From: Herbidospora yilanensis
GTDB lineage: Bacteria > Actinomycetota > Actinomycetes > Streptosporangiales > Streptosporangiaceae
DNA length: 64,000 nucleotides
Assembly (NCBI RefSeq): GCF_001570565.1
Contig: NZ_BBXE01000022.1
Location: 183,445-247,444 of the forward strand
Reading direction: 5' to 3'
In this document: positions 31,546 to 41,900 of the stretch, in pieces
Layout: each line of letters starts with the position of its first letter
Numbering within the stretch: position 1 is the stretch's first letter
The notes under the pieces: model-generated
What the model was told of the DNA's origin: nothing
Seen by the model: only the letters and a program-made list of their open reading frames with translations
Database searches by the model: none
Position numbers and translations under genes: made by a program

Positions 31546-32532
31546 TCAGGGGCGCACCGCGCCCAGCAGGCGCCCGCGCCAGTAGGCGTCGAGGTCGACC
31601 ACCTTGACCACGTCGCCCGTTTGGGGGGCGTGGACCATCTTGCCGTCGCCGGCGTACATCCCCATGTGTCCCAGCCCGTTGCTGAACAGCAGGTCGCCGG
31701 GCTGGAGCGCGTCGAGCGAGACGCGGCGGCCCGCTCCCCAGGCCCACTGCGTGTACGTCGTGCGGGGAAGCTGGACCCCCGCGCTGGCCCACGCGGCCTG
31801 GGTGAGACTGGAACAGTCCCACGACCCCGGCCCCTCGGAGCCGTACTGATAGGGCTTGCCGATCTGGGCGAAGGCGAACTGCAGCGCGGTCCGGGCATCG
31901 CCCGAGGCCGAACCCGTGTACTTGACCCCGGAGCCGTTGGGGTTGCCGACCCGGTAGGTGTTGAGCCGCCTGAGCAGTTTGGTCTGTTCGCGGATGAGCC
32001 CTTCGACCTTCTTCTTCTCCCGCCCGAGCTTGTCCCGCGCGGCGTCGGTTTCGGTCAGCACGACCTTGGCCTGGTCACGCCGCTCGCGAAGGTCGGCCGA
32101 CGTGGCCTCGTAGGCCCGCAGCACCTCGCTTTGGGTGCGGGCGATCTGGTCGACCAGGAGCATCTGGTCCATCGCCCGATCACTGCCGCCGGGGGAGGCG
32201 AACATCCGGGCGCCGGCGAACCCGCCGGTCTGGAACCTGCCCACCGCGAGGGACACGAGCTGCCGCTTGAGGCCGTCGAGGTGCGCGGAATTCTTCTTCA
32301 GGGTCGCGTTGAGCGACCGGTACTTCTTGTCGGCCGCGGTGACGGCCTCCTCCGCCTGGTTGTACTGCTCGACCACCTCGTCGGCCTGTTCGTTGAGCTT
32401 GACGAGCTTGGCGCGGACCTGCGCGAGGGTGGGCCGCGGCTCGGCGGCGACCTGGCTCGGGCTGGCCAGAACGGTGAGCGCGAGACCACCCGCGATCATC
32501 TGGAGGAGTCTGGCTCGCGTCCGTAAGGGCAC
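31546..32532 (-). CDS. secreted NlpC/P60 peptidoglycan hydrolase
   Basis: 328-aa cell-wall hydrolase: signal peptide (LLQMIAGGLALTVLASPSQVAA), a long coiled coil (about residues 35-205) and a C-terminal NlpC/P60 domain with catalytic Cys in GSWDCSSLTQAAW and His in LGHMGMYAGDG. It should cleave D-Glu-mDAP bonds in stem peptides. GTG 32532 is the start because GGAG precedes it by about nine nt. Divergent from a BlaI-type regulator with a dyad in the gap. Confidence 0.9.
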   Translation of the reverse strand: MPLRTRARLLQMIAGGLALTVLASPSQVAAEPRPTLAQVRAKLVKLNEQADEVVEQYNQAEEAVTAADKKYRSLNATLKKNSAHLDGLKRQLVSLAVGRFQTGGFAGARMFASPGGSDRAMDQMLLVDQIARTQSEVLRAYEATSADLRERRDQAKVVLTETDAARDKLGREKKKVEGLIREQTKLLRRLNTYRVGNPNGSGVKYTGSASGDARTALQFAFAQIGKPYQYGSEGPGSWDCSSLTQAAWASAGVQLPRTTYTQWAWGAGRRVSLDALQPGDLLFSNGLGHMGMYAGDGKMVHAPQTGDVVKVVDLDAYWRGRLLGAVRP

Positions 32533-32567
32533 TACTAGGTCTCCTCGTAGTTCGGGGTCACGAAATG

Positions 32568-32591
32568 GTACAGAAGATCCGTGATCTGTAC
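32568..32591. promoter_or_regulatory. dyad between NlpC/P60 and BlaI-type genes
   Basis: GTACAGA at 32568-32574 and TCTGTAC at 32585-32591 form perfect 7-bp arms around a 10-bp spacer. TACA/TGTA cores are typical of BlaI/MecI/CopY sites. Likely operator for the adjacent regulator. Confidence 0.5.
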
Positions 32592-32672
32592 GGCCGGATT
32601 GGCGCCGGAAGGTATCAATGGAGACTCCGACTACGATCCCGGTCGGCATCACGGGATCAGGGGGCCGAGACG

Positions 32673-33050
32673 ATGCGGGCGATGCGGGGCCTGGGAGATC
32701 TGGAAGCCGTGATCATGGACCGGCTGTGGTCCTACCGTCGGCCGGCGTCGGTGCGGTTCGTCCTGGAGGATCTTCGAAAGGACCGGGAGATCGCGTACAC
32801 CACCGTGATGACGGTGATGGACAACCTGCGCACCAAGGGCCTGCTCCGCCGGGAGCCGGTGGGCCGCGCCTATGTCTACGAGCCGGTCGCCTCGAAGGAG
32901 GCCTACACCGCCCAGTTGATGCGCGAGGTTCTCGCGTCGGGCGCCAACACGGCGGCGACCCTGGTCCACTTCCTGGAGCGGCTCACTCCTGAGGAGGCCG
33001 CGGCGCTGGAGGCGGCACTCCGCGTCTATCCGCCGAAGGGGAGTTCCTGA
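32673..33050 (+). CDS. BlaI/MecI/CopY-family repressor
   Basis: 125-aa winged-helix repressor (LGDLEAVIMDRLWSYRRPASVRFVLEDL, then AYTTVMTVMDNLRTKGLLRREPVGRAYVYEP) with a C-terminal dimerisation helix region. Such regulators are usually inactivated by a BlaR1/M56-type protease, but none is encoded in this window. ATG 32673 has AGGGGG upstream. It probably controls itself and the divergent hydrolase gene. The 3' end overlaps the convergent MFS gene by 25 bp. Confidence 0.85.
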   Translation: MRAMRGLGDLEAVIMDRLWSYRRPASVRFVLEDLRKDREIAYTTVMTVMDNLRTKGLLRREPVGRAYVYEPVASKEAYTAQLMREVLASGANTAATLVHFLERLTPEEAAALEAALRVYPPKGSS

Positions 33051-34432
33051 CCGTCGCCGCCCCGCGCGGTGACCGCCGCTCTCCTGCCCGGCACGACGAG
33101 CAGGGCGAGCAGGGCCGACACGGCGGCTGTGACGGCGGCGAAGGTGAAGGCATGGGCGAAGCCGACGTCGGTGTTCCCGGCGAGGCTCGCGGCGGCGATG
33201 CTGGACACCACGGCGACGCCGAGGGAGGCGCCGAACTCGTGGAACGTGCTGAGCAGGCCGGAGGCCAGGCCCGCCTCGTGATGGGCGACCTGTGAGAGGG
33301 CGGTCGTCGAGGAGGCGACGAAGGCGGCGCCGATGCCCGCCGCGCCCACGCTGACGCCGAAGACCACCAGCGCCGGCCCCTGGAGGAAGGCCGGGACCGC
33401 GATCCCGGCCGCCGCGACCAGCAGGCTGACGACCGCGATCGCCCGCGCGCCGACCCTACCGACGAGGCGCCCGGCGACCTGGGCGCCGACGATCGTGGCG
33501 ACGGCGATCGGCAGGAACATCAAGCCGGTCCGCAGCGCTCCGAAGCCCTCGTAGTGCTGGAGGTAGAAGGAGCCCAGGAAGAACACCGAGATCATCAGCG
33601 CGGTGGCCACGAGGATCAGGAACACACCCGAGATCACCGGACGCCGGGTGAGGATCCGCAGGTCCATCAGCGGCGAGCGGGAGGCGCGCTGGACCGCGAC
33701 GAACACCCCGTACAGGATGAACGCCCCGGCCAGCAGCCCGAGTGTGACGAGTGATGCCCAGCCGCGGTCCCCGGCCCCGATGAGCGCGTAGATGACCGTA
33801 CCGGTACCGAGAGTGACCAGCAGCGCACCCGGCAGATCCAGCCGCGCGCGGGGGCCGGCGGGCAACTCGACCGGCAACGTGCGGCTGAGGGCGGCGAAGA
33901 CGACCACGCCGATCGGCACGTTGACGTAGAAGACCCACTGCCAGCCGGGCCCTCCGGTCAGCACGCCGCCGAGCAGGACGCCGACCGCGGAGCCGCCCCC
34001 GCCGAGGGCCGACCAGACGCCCAGCGCCTTGTTGAGCTCCTCGCCCTGGAAGGTCCTGGTCACCACCGACAACGCGGCAGGGGAGAGCATCGCCGCTCCG
34101 AGACCCTGGGCGATCCGGCCGCCGATGAGCATCGGGGCGTTCTGGGCCAGGCCGGTGACCAGCGAGGCGACCGTGAACAGTAAGAGGCCGGCGAGAACCA
34201 CCCGCCGCGCGCCCAAGAGGTCGGCGGCTCTGCCGCCGAGCAGCATGAATCCGCCGAACATCAGGGTGTACGCGCTCACCACCCACGTCAGGCTGTCGCG
34301 AGCCAGACCGAGGTCGTCCCCGATGTGCGGCAGCGCGATGGCCACCACCGTGACGTCCAGGATGAGCATGAACTGGGCGACGCCCAGCAGCGCCAGCATG
34401 CGCCAGCGGCCGGGGTGGACAGGTGTCCCCAT
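33026..34432 (-). CDS. DHA2-family MFS drug exporter
   Basis: 468-aa, 14-helix MFS exporter of the EmrB/QacA type: FMLILDVTVVAIALPHIGDDL (motif D1), GGRAADLLGARRVV (motif A) and GGVLTGGPGWQWVFYVNVPIG (motif C and after). It should extrude toxic organic compounds by proton antiport. TAGGAG lies five nt before the ATG. It is divergent from a TetR gene over a large nested palindrome, the classic efflux-repressor layout. Confidence 0.9.
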   Translation of the reverse strand: MGTPVHPGRWRMLALLGVAQFMLILDVTVVAIALPHIGDDLGLARDSLTWVVSAYTLMFGGFMLLGGRAADLLGARRVVLAGLLLFTVASLVTGLAQNAPMLIGGRIAQGLGAAMLSPAALSVVTRTFQGEELNKALGVWSALGGGGSAVGVLLGGVLTGGPGWQWVFYVNVPIGVVVFAALSRTLPVELPAGPRARLDLPGALLVTLGTGTVIYALIGAGDRGWASLVTLGLLAGAFILYGVFVAVQRASRSPLMDLRILTRRPVISGVFLILVATALMISVFFLGSFYLQHYEGFGALRTGLMFLPIAVATIVGAQVAGRLVGRVGARAIAVVSLLVAAAGIAVPAFLQGPALVVFGVSVGAAGIGAAFVASSTTALSQVAHHEAGLASGLLSTFHEFGASLGVAVVSSIAAASLAGNTDVGFAHAFTFAAVTAAVSALLALLVVPGRRAAVTARGGDGQELPFGG

Positions 34433-34443
34433 GACACTCCTAA

Positions 34444-34504
34444 GTCGAACATCGATGTACGAGTTATCTCATTCGAGAGGCTAACTCGTACAGTGGTGTT
34501 CGAC
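34444..34504. promoter_or_regulatory. 61-bp nested palindrome, TetR operator region
   Basis: Two concentric inverted repeats: outer GTCGAACA (34444-34451) with TGTTCGAC (34497-34504), inner GTACGAGTTA (34457-34466) with TAACTCGTAC (34482-34491). They are separated by 5 nt on each side around a 15-nt centre. All arms are perfect. It fills the gap between the MFS and TetR genes. Confidence 0.7.
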
Positions 34505-34515
34505 AAGGAGGTCGG

Positions 34516-35094
34516 ATGGCAGAGACGGCGGGCCGGCGCGCGGACGCCCAGCGCAGCATCGCGGTGATCCTCCAAGCGGCGGTGGAGGCGCTGAGCCGCG
34601 ACCCGGACGCCAGCGTGAGCGAGATCGCCAAGGCCGCGGGGGTCGGCCGCGTCACCGTGTACGGCCACTTCCCCAACCGCGCCGACCTGGTCGACGCGGC
34701 CCTCGCCCACGCCATCGAACAGGGACGTTCCTCCCTCGACGAAGTGGATCTGGCGGGCGACCCCGGCGAGGCGCTCACCCGGCTGATCGACTCAAGCTGG
34801 CAACTGGTCGACCGCTCCCGGTCGTTGCTGCAGGCCGCGCAGAGTGTGCTCTCACCCGATCGGATCCGCACCCTGCACGCGGGCCCGGCGGAACGCGTGC
34901 AGAAACTCGTCGAGCGTGGCCGTGCCGAGGGGGTCTTCCGCGACGACCTCCCCACCGAATGGCTGGTCGGCGTGATGCACAGCGTCATGCACCACGCCGC
35001 CGACGAGATCAACGCCGCCCGGCTGGCTCCGGAAGAGGCGGGAGGCTACATCGCGGCCACCGTGCTCGCCGCGTTCCGCCCGCCGGGATCATGA
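34516..35094 (+). CDS. TetR/AcrR-family repressor
   Basis: 192-aa regulator: N-terminal HTH (VSEIAKAAGVGRVTVYGHFPNRADLVDAAL, residues about 33-62) and a helical ligand-binding domain. AAGGAGGT is the ribosome site. It most likely represses the divergent DHA2 exporter through the nested palindrome and is released by an exporter substrate. The 3' end overlaps the convergent gene by 49 bp. Confidence 0.9.
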   Translation: MAETAGRRADAQRSIAVILQAAVEALSRDPDASVSEIAKAAGVGRVTVYGHFPNRADLVDAALAHAIEQGRSSLDEVDLAGDPGEALTRLIDSSWQLVDRSRSLLQAAQSVLSPDRIRTLHAGPAERVQKLVERGRAEGVFRDDLPTEWLVGVMHSVMHHAADEINAARLAPEEAGGYIAATVLAAFRPPGS

Positions 35095-35714
35095 CCGTGC
35101 GGATCGGAGGCACCCTCTTCGAGCATGCGCACGAACCGGCCGTGCCAGGTGTGATACCACACCGCTCCACTGGACGCCTGCACCGACAACATGCCGACGA
35201 TCTCGCCTTTCCGCATCGTGTGAAGGGTGAAGTAACCGGGGAACGCCTCGGCCTCTCCAGCCCGGAGCCCGGGTTCGTTCTCGTTGAGCCACCGGTCGGC
35301 GATCCCGCGCGCCTCCTGCGATCCGATGACGGCGACCTGCTGCCGGGCGGGGTGCATCCCGAAGCGGGTGTTCCACATCATCGCGGGACCCCACTCCACC
35401 TGGACGGTCCCATCATCAGGATTGATGAGCACCTCCGTGGCGCCCCTGCCCGAACCGTCGACGAGCTGGGCGTAGTAGCCGTTGGTGAACTGCATGACCT
35501 CGTGGACCCGCAGTCCCCACCCGTTCGCGACCCGCTGGGCCGCCCGCCAGGCACCGCCCGCATCGCGGATCGGCCCCGCCCCCGGCGCCGCGCCGCCCCA
35601 TCCGGGACCCGCGGTGATGCCGTTGGCCACCCACACGATGGAGCCGAGCAGGAGGCTCAGCGCGACCACCAGGACCGTGAGCGGGAACCAACGGTCGCGC
35701 GTCGCCGCCCTCAT
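35046..35714 (-). CDS. membrane-anchored protein of unknown function
   Basis: 222-aa protein with an N-terminal anchor (RWFPLTVLVVALSLLLGSIVWVANG) and an extracellular alpha/beta region containing PepSY-like elements (TEVLINPDDGTVQVEWGP, VGMLSVQASSGAVWYHTWHG). No enzyme motif is seen. ATG overlaps the SHOCT gene stop by 4 nt, so the two are co-translated. Confidence 0.7.
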   Translation of the reverse strand: MRAATRDRWFPLTVLVVALSLLLGSIVWVANGITAGPGWGGAAPGAGPIRDAGGAWRAAQRVANGWGLRVHEVMQFTNGYYAQLVDGSGRGATEVLINPDDGTVQVEWGPAMMWNTRFGMHPARQQVAVIGSQEARGIADRWLNENEPGLRAGEAEAFPGYFTLHTMRKGEIVGMLSVQASSGAVWYHTWHGRFVRMLEEGASDPHGHDPGGRNAASTVAAM

Positions 35715-35956
35715 CGTGATCGCCGGACCGAGAGCCGTTCCCGAGCCGCGTCATAGGTCGGCTCGTCGATCTCGCCACGGGCGAACCTGCGCGCAAGGAT
35801 CTCCTCCGGCGTATCCGCCGGCTCCTGTGCGCGCTCCTTGCCTCCCCAGCCCTGCGCGAGCCGGATGGCCGCCCAGACGACCGCACCGAGCAGCACGAGC
35901 CAGACGAGACTGAAAATGATCATCCACCCCATGCCGATGCCGTATCCGTACATCAT
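35711..35956 (-). CDS. SHOCT-domain small membrane protein
   Basis: 81-aa protein with a Gly/Tyr/Met-rich start (MMYGYGIGMGWM), one membrane helix (IIFSLVWLVLLGAVVWAAIRLA) and a C-terminal SHOCT motif (TPEEILARRFARGEIDEPTYDAARERL). GGAGGT lies six nt before ATG 35956; a longer in-frame start at 35980 lacks a site. SHOCT tails mediate protein contacts. First gene of a pair with the anchored protein downstream. Confidence 0.85.
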   Translation of the reverse strand: MMYGYGIGMGWMIIFSLVWLVLLGAVVWAAIRLAQGWGGKERAQEPADTPEEILARRFARGEIDEPTYDAARERLSVRRSR

Positions 35957-36045
35957 CGTGACCACCTCCGATAGCACCACTCTTCGTCGCGGAAGGAGCG
36001 GCCGGGCGGGGACTTAGGTCAGGACCTGCCTATTTCGAGTCCCGC

Positions 36046-36963
36046 TCAGCCGACGTACAGGGTGACCGCGGCCGTATGGAGGACGTCGGCGGTCTGGAAC
36101 TGCAGGAACAACCGCCAGTTGCCGGACGTGGGCAGGTCGGTCATGAATTCCAGCGTGGGCCCGCCGTGATCACCCGTGACCTTGTTCCGCGGATGGAAGT
36201 GGGCGAAAGCCTGGTCACCTTGGTGAAATGCGGTCAGGTGGGCGTAGGTGTCCAGGTAGGGCCGCAGGTCGGTGACCGGTTCACCGTTCCTGCGGACCGT
36301 CACGGTGAGCGGGCTCGCCAGGCCGGCCCTCAGGTCGCCGTGAAGAGTGAGGACGTAGCCGTCGACCGTGGTGGACGACGAGGCCGCCGGCAGGGCGGTG
36401 GTGGAAGCGGTGCCGGGGACGGTGACCGGGCGGCTGAGAACGAAATCCTGACCTCTGCCCGGTCCGGTGTCCGGGGTGAACTGGGTGTACATCCGCCAGT
36501 GACCGGGCCGCAGAGCGGCCAGATCAGCGGTCCAGGTGCCGTCGCGGGCCATGACAGGGTGCAGGTGCTGGAAGCCGGTCAGGTCCGAGCGGATGGTGTA
36601 GAAGTGCAGCCGCATGGTCTGCGTAAGGGCGAAGCGGGTGACCGGCCTGCCACCGGGGCCGGTGATGGCGAACCGGTAGAGAGCCCTCTTGCCGGCCGGG
36701 AGGGTGGCGATAGCCGATTTGAGGGCGTAGCCACCCTGCTGGGCGGTCAGGCCATTTCCGACGGGCATGCCTTTCATGCCGGGGGTAGGCGTCGGTGAAG
36801 GGGGCCGTCCGGTTGGCGTCGACACGGCGAGTGGCATGGAAACGCCGAGCGGGGCAGAGGTGGAGACTGCGGGGCCGCACGAAGAAAGCCCAAGCGTCAG
36901 GCTTGCCACGAGACAGGCCGTGAGGTGGGTGCGTCTACACGCCGGACGCGAGGAAGCCCACAT
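36046..36963 (-). CDS. lipoprotein with paired His-rich beta domains
   Basis: 305-aa secreted lipoprotein: signal peptide ending in the lipobox LSSC (Cys near residue 29), a Pro/Thr-rich linker and two similar beta-sandwich-like halves, each with a His cluster (DLTGFQHLHPVMARDGTW and GDQAFAHFHPRNK). The pattern FxHxHP suggests surface binding of copper or another metal (inference). It lies 90 bp upstream of the SHOCT gene in the same direction. Confidence 0.7.
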   Translation of the reverse strand: MWASSRPACRRTHLTACLVASLTLGLSSCGPAVSTSAPLGVSMPLAVSTPTGRPPSPTPTPGMKGMPVGNGLTAQQGGYALKSAIATLPAGKRALYRFAITGPGGRPVTRFALTQTMRLHFYTIRSDLTGFQHLHPVMARDGTWTADLAALRPGHWRMYTQFTPDTGPGRGQDFVLSRPVTVPGTASTTALPAASSSTTVDGYVLTLHGDLRAGLASPLTVTVRRNGEPVTDLRPYLDTYAHLTAFHQGDQAFAHFHPRNKVTGDHGGPTLEFMTDLPTSGNWRLFLQFQTADVLHTAAVTLYVG

Positions 36964-37062
36964 CCATTACCACCCCCCACAGCAGTATTTCTCCGGGTGA
37001 ATCGCAGCGCCCACCAATGGCGGGAAGATCTTCGCAGCGCGCTGGAGTGCACTGAGCCTTTT

Positions 37063-37735
37063 TCATCCTCGGGCGACTCGGTGGTTTTGAAGGACGGCGA
37101 CGGCTTTGACCAGGTGACCGGCTTTGGACGGGCCGCACCGTAACCGGTGCAGGATGCGCCAGCTTTTGAGCTGGGCGTTCGCGCGTTCGCCTGGTCCGCG
37201 TAGCCGGGCGTGCGACCGGTTGGCCGCCTTCTGCGGTTCGGGTTTGTCCTTGCCCTGGTCCGGCGTGATCACCACCGCCGCTTCCTTGTGGATGCCCTGG
37301 TAGGCCTTGTCGGCCAGGGTGAGATCCCGGCCGTGCGCAGGTGGCGGGGGATGCCCCAGATCCGGGCGGCCGTCAGGTCGTGGGTCTTACCCGGTAAGGC
37401 GCCCGACGTCCACACCAGCTCACCGCCGGGACCGGCGATGCCCTGGATGTTCATCCCGTGCGTGCGATGTTTGGCCGAGTAGTACGGCCGGTCGGCCCGC
37501 ACGCGGTCGGTACGGATCAGGGTGCCGTCCAGGATCAGGTGCCGCAGCCCGTCCTTGCCGGCCTTGCGCAGCGCGGCGGCCAGTTTCGGGGAGCGGGCCG
37601 ACAGCAGGTTCACGACCTCCCGCACATACCGCCAGGCGGTCGCCGCCGACACACCGAAGCCCGCTGCCATCTGGGCGAACGTCTCGCCCTTACGGAGATG
37701 GACCAGCACCAGGAGTGCTTGGCGGCCGGCCGCGG
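37063..37735 (-). pseudogene. IS5-type transposase remnant, frameshifted and 5'-truncated
   Basis: Minus strand encodes a DDE transposase of the IS5/DDE_Tnp_4 class in two frames: QALLVLVHLRKGETFAQMAA to RTAGI (HTH_Tnp_4 and catalytic DGTL region) then, after a one-base shift near 37322, LADKAYQGIHKEAAVVITP to LQNHRVARG. The N-terminus is missing: at about 37735 the homology switches abruptly into a different transposase read on the other strand. Confidence 0.75.
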
Positions 37736-38064
37736 CCGGGACGGCAAGTTCCCCGCGCTCATGGACGAAATCCTGGCTCAGGCCGACATTCAGACCGTGC
37801 TCACCGGTATCCGGATGCCGAGGATGAACGCGATCATGGAACGGTGGGTGCAGTCCTGCCGCCGCGAACTACTCGACCGCTGCCTGCTCTGCGCGAGTAC
37901 GAAGAGTTCTACAACCGGCACCGCGCCCATCAAGCCCTCGCTCAGGCGGCCCCGCTGCGTCCCGTCCCGGATCCGATCATCGATCAGGAACGGATCGCGA
38001 GCTTGGCCATCCGGCGGCGAGACCGGCTGGACGGAATCCTCCACGAGTACTCACATGTCGCTTG
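37736..38064 (+). pseudogene. integrase-core transposase 3' fragment
   Basis: Plus-strand remnant of an rve (IS3/IS481-like) integrase: RDGKFPALMDEILAQADIQTVL, then MERWVQSCRRELLDR, then after a deletion and frame change LREYEEFYNRHRAHQALAQAAPLRPVPDP to HEYSHVA. The DDE catalytic Glu region is disrupted, so it is inactive. Its 5' part is absent. Confidence 0.75.
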
Positions 38065-38116
38065 AACTGCATTGGATGGAATTTTCGGCAGGCACAGAGC
38101 CACATAGACGGAGTGA

Positions 38117-38599
<483 letters not shown>

Positions 38600-38616
38600 T
38601 GAATAGGGGACGGTGG

Positions 38617-38916
38617 ATGATCGAACTAGCGCAGGTGGTCATGGGGCTCCGGGCGGAACTCAACCGGGCACTTGCCGACGGCGCGGACGAGGAGCTCCGC
38701 TTCGGCGTCGGCCCGATCGAACTAGAGGTAACCGTTGCCGTCACCCGCGAGGTCTCGGCAGGCGGCAAGGTGAAGATCTGGGTCGTCGAGGCCAATGGCA
38801 CTGGGAAGCTCGGCGACGTCACCACCCAGCGCATCAAGCTGACCCTGGACCCCAAGCTCACCGCCACCGGCCGCCGCCCTGAGATCTCTGGCGCCGCCGA
38901 ACCGAATGAGCGGTGA
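38617..38916 (+). CDS. Trypco2-type (trypsin-co-occurring) small protein
   Basis: 99-aa protein: an N-terminal helix (LAQVVMGLRAELNRALADGADEELRFGVGPIELEVTVAV) then beta strands (GGKVKIWVVEANGTGKLGDVTTQRIKLTLDP). This matches the trypsin-co-occurring domain 2 described from conflict-system gene neighbourhoods. AGGGGA precedes ATG 38617. It overlaps the trypsin-STAND gene by 11 bp, so the two are co-translated; it may tether or regulate the protease. Confidence 0.75.
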   Translation: MIELAQVVMGLRAELNRALADGADEELRFGVGPIELEVTVAVTREVSAGGKVKIWVVEANGTGKLGDVTTQRIKLTLDPKLTATGRRPEISGAAEPNER

Positions 38917-41900
38917 GGGTCTCACGGCCTCCCGCGCCGCCGAGATCATCGTCACCCTCCCCGACGGTACGGGTCGCCGAGGGTCGGGCTACCGGATCGG
39001 CACCACCGCCATCCTGACGGCCGCCCATGTGACGCGCGAAGCCGCGACGATCAGGGTCCGCTGCGAGGCCGACACCCCTGCGGAGTGGACGGTCGGCGCC
39101 ACCGTCCTGGCCGTGCACGAGCCGTTGGATTTGGCTGTCTTGGCCATCGACCGTTCCGATGCCGTGCCCGGCGTGTCCTACGGCAGCGTTGGAGGCACGT
39201 GGGGCGATGTTGCCGCCGTAGTCGCCTGTGAGGGCCTCGGCTTCCCGCGGTTCAAGCTGCGCGAGGACGAAGCATCGAGCTACCGCGACCTCGCCCACTT
39301 CACGGGCTCGGTCCCGATCCTGTCCAACCGTCGTTCGGGCACCCTGGAGATCCGGGTGGACGTCCCGCCGCCGGACGCCGAGCGCTCCCCGTGGGAGGGC
39401 ATGTCGGGTGCTCCGGTCTTCTCGGCGGGTCGGCTCATCGCGGTGATCACCGACCACCACCCGGCCGAGGGGCCTGGCCGCCTGGAGGCAACCCGCCTCG
39501 ACTCCCTCTACGGGACGGACTCCGACGACCTGAGGGCTGCCCTCGGCCTACCCGGCTCTCGGACCGCGCTGACAAGCGTTTTGTCGTCGTCGCCGATCAC
39601 GGACGCGATGGAGGTGCACTGGGCCGAGGTCCGTTCGATTGCGCCACGGGAACTGCTGGAACGGAGTGAAGAACTGACCGCGCTGCTCGAGTTCTGCTCG
39701 GGCAGGGAGCCCTACCAGTGGTGGCAGGCGGGTCCCTGGTCAGGAAAGACGGCCTTGGCCTCGACGTTCGCGCTTCAGGAGCCGAGTGGTCTGCGGGTCG
39801 CGTCGTTTTTTGTGACCGCGCGGCTGGCCGGGCAGTCCGACGCCGCCGCCTACACCGCCGCAATGAGCATGCAGCTCGCGGAAATCGCCGAACGATCCGT
39901 TCCCGCCGTCGGCAACCCGCTCCCCTTCCTGGCGGAGAAGGCCGCCGCCCGTTGCGCCGAACGTGGCCAGCGCCTGCTCATGATCATCGACGGGCTGGAC
40001 GAGGACAGTGGTACCAAGCCCAGCATCGCTCGGCTGCTGCCGCCCCGGCCGCCCGACAATCTTCGCGTGCTCGTCCTGAGCCGTCCGCATCCCGGAATTC
40101 CAGGCGATGTCCCGAGCGACCATCCGCTCCGTTCCTGCCGGGTTCACCACCTCGCCCCCTCACCCTTCGCGCGAGATTTGGAAGTGGCCGCCCGCGAGGA
40201 GCTCAAAGACATGCTCCAGGGCGATGACACCGGCTATGACATTGCCGGTCTGATCACAGCGAGCGTCGGCGGCCTGACCGCTACCGACCTGGCGGAGCTC
40301 ACTGGTGTCCGCCCGTCCGAGATCGGCTGGCGCATCGAGAGCGCGTTCGGCCGCAGCCTCGGCTCGCGCTCTCACCGAGGACAGGCCGAGGTTTATCTGT
40401 TCGCCCACGAAACCCTCCGCAGGGTCGCCGAGCGGACCCTCGCCGCCGACCTGCCGTCCTTCCGCGCCCGACTCCACCGCTGGGCCGACCGCTACCGCGA
40501 CGCGGGCTGGCCGGACGACACACCCGCGTACCTCTTCGCGCCCTACGGCCGCTTGGTTGCCGCCTCCGGCGATCGCGATCGCCTCCTCGGCTTGGCCACC
40601 GACCGCGCCCGTCACGAGCGCATGCTCGCCCTCACCCGCACCGACCACGAGTCCCTCGCCGAGGTGGCCGCCGCCAAGCAGGCCCTCTCCGACGAGTCGA
40701 GCCTGGTCCCGCACGCGGTCCTATCTGTCGAGTGGAGCCGTCTGACCGAGCGCGGCGCGCGCGTCCCCGGCGAGTTGTCGGCGGTCTGGGTGGGACTCGG
40801 CGAGCTGTCAAGGGCCGCCCGCATGGCCGAGTACCTCAGCGGACGGGATCTGGCCCGATACGGGCGGGCGCTCGTCGCCGCGGGCCGGTACGACGGAGCT
40901 GAGGAACTTGCGCGGTCCAGCTTCACCGAGGAATTGGTTTTCGTGTGGGCGGCGCTCTACGAAGTACGACTCGGTTCAGGCGACGCAGAACGCACCCTGG
41001 ACGAGGCGCTGCGGAGCTGTGCGATGGGCGATCCGGGGACCGAGCCGCCGGCGGTGAATGATCGGGCTGCCGCCGCCGGACGGCTGCGCCGGGTTCACCG
41101 GGCATGGGAGCTCTTCGACACGCTGCCGCCCCTCAACACCCGGGGATTGCTGAGAATAGCGGTCCTCGACACCGACTTCTTTCGTGGCTATCCGACCGGT
41201 GCACCACCACATCGGTTGATCAAGGAGCCCTGGGGGGTCTGGCCGCAGGAGACGATCGCCTCGGCGGCGGAGTACCTCTTCCTGGGGTCGATCCTCGCAC
41301 TCGAAGACGAGGCGGGACGCTTCCTTGACGACCTCGAGTTCCGGCTGACGGATCGCCCCGACTCGGCAGAGGCGGATCTTACAGTGCTCGCGCTGCTCGC
41401 CGCGCACGATCCGCCGCGGGGTTCCGCTGCTCTGGCAGCGCGCCGCGCCGCCCTGCCTAACGATTCGGCCGCCTTCCATGATCGCAGAAGCTGGTCCCGG
41501 CTGGCCGCCGTCCTGACGCGGGAAGTTGGAGTGTACGAGGCACGTAGGCTCCTGCGGCCGGACGCGTTCGACCCGAACACCCGGGCTGACGTGCTGGCCG
41601 CGATCTTCGCCAACGACCCAGCGAATCTTCCCGAGCACCGCGACGCACTGGTGGACCTCGCCGCTGCAGCCCCGAACACCGTGTCCGACGCAGGGGTCCT
41701 GGCGCGGCTTGCCCTCACCGTCGTCGGTCTCCATTCGTCATCAGCCGATCGGCTGGGCGTACGGGCCGAGCTCGCCGCCCAGCAAGTATCCGTCCGGGAG
41801 CGACGGCGAGCTCCCCTCGTCATCGCGTTGGCCCGGCTGGGCTGGATACAGGAGGCCGAGCGGGAGGCCGATGGCGATGTACGGCTGCTGCTCGATCTCG

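Noticed and set aside
37063..37735. Programmed-frameshift transposase (active IS)
   Set aside because: The frame change lacks a slippery A/G run in the usual place and the N-terminus is missing, so decay is the simpler reading.
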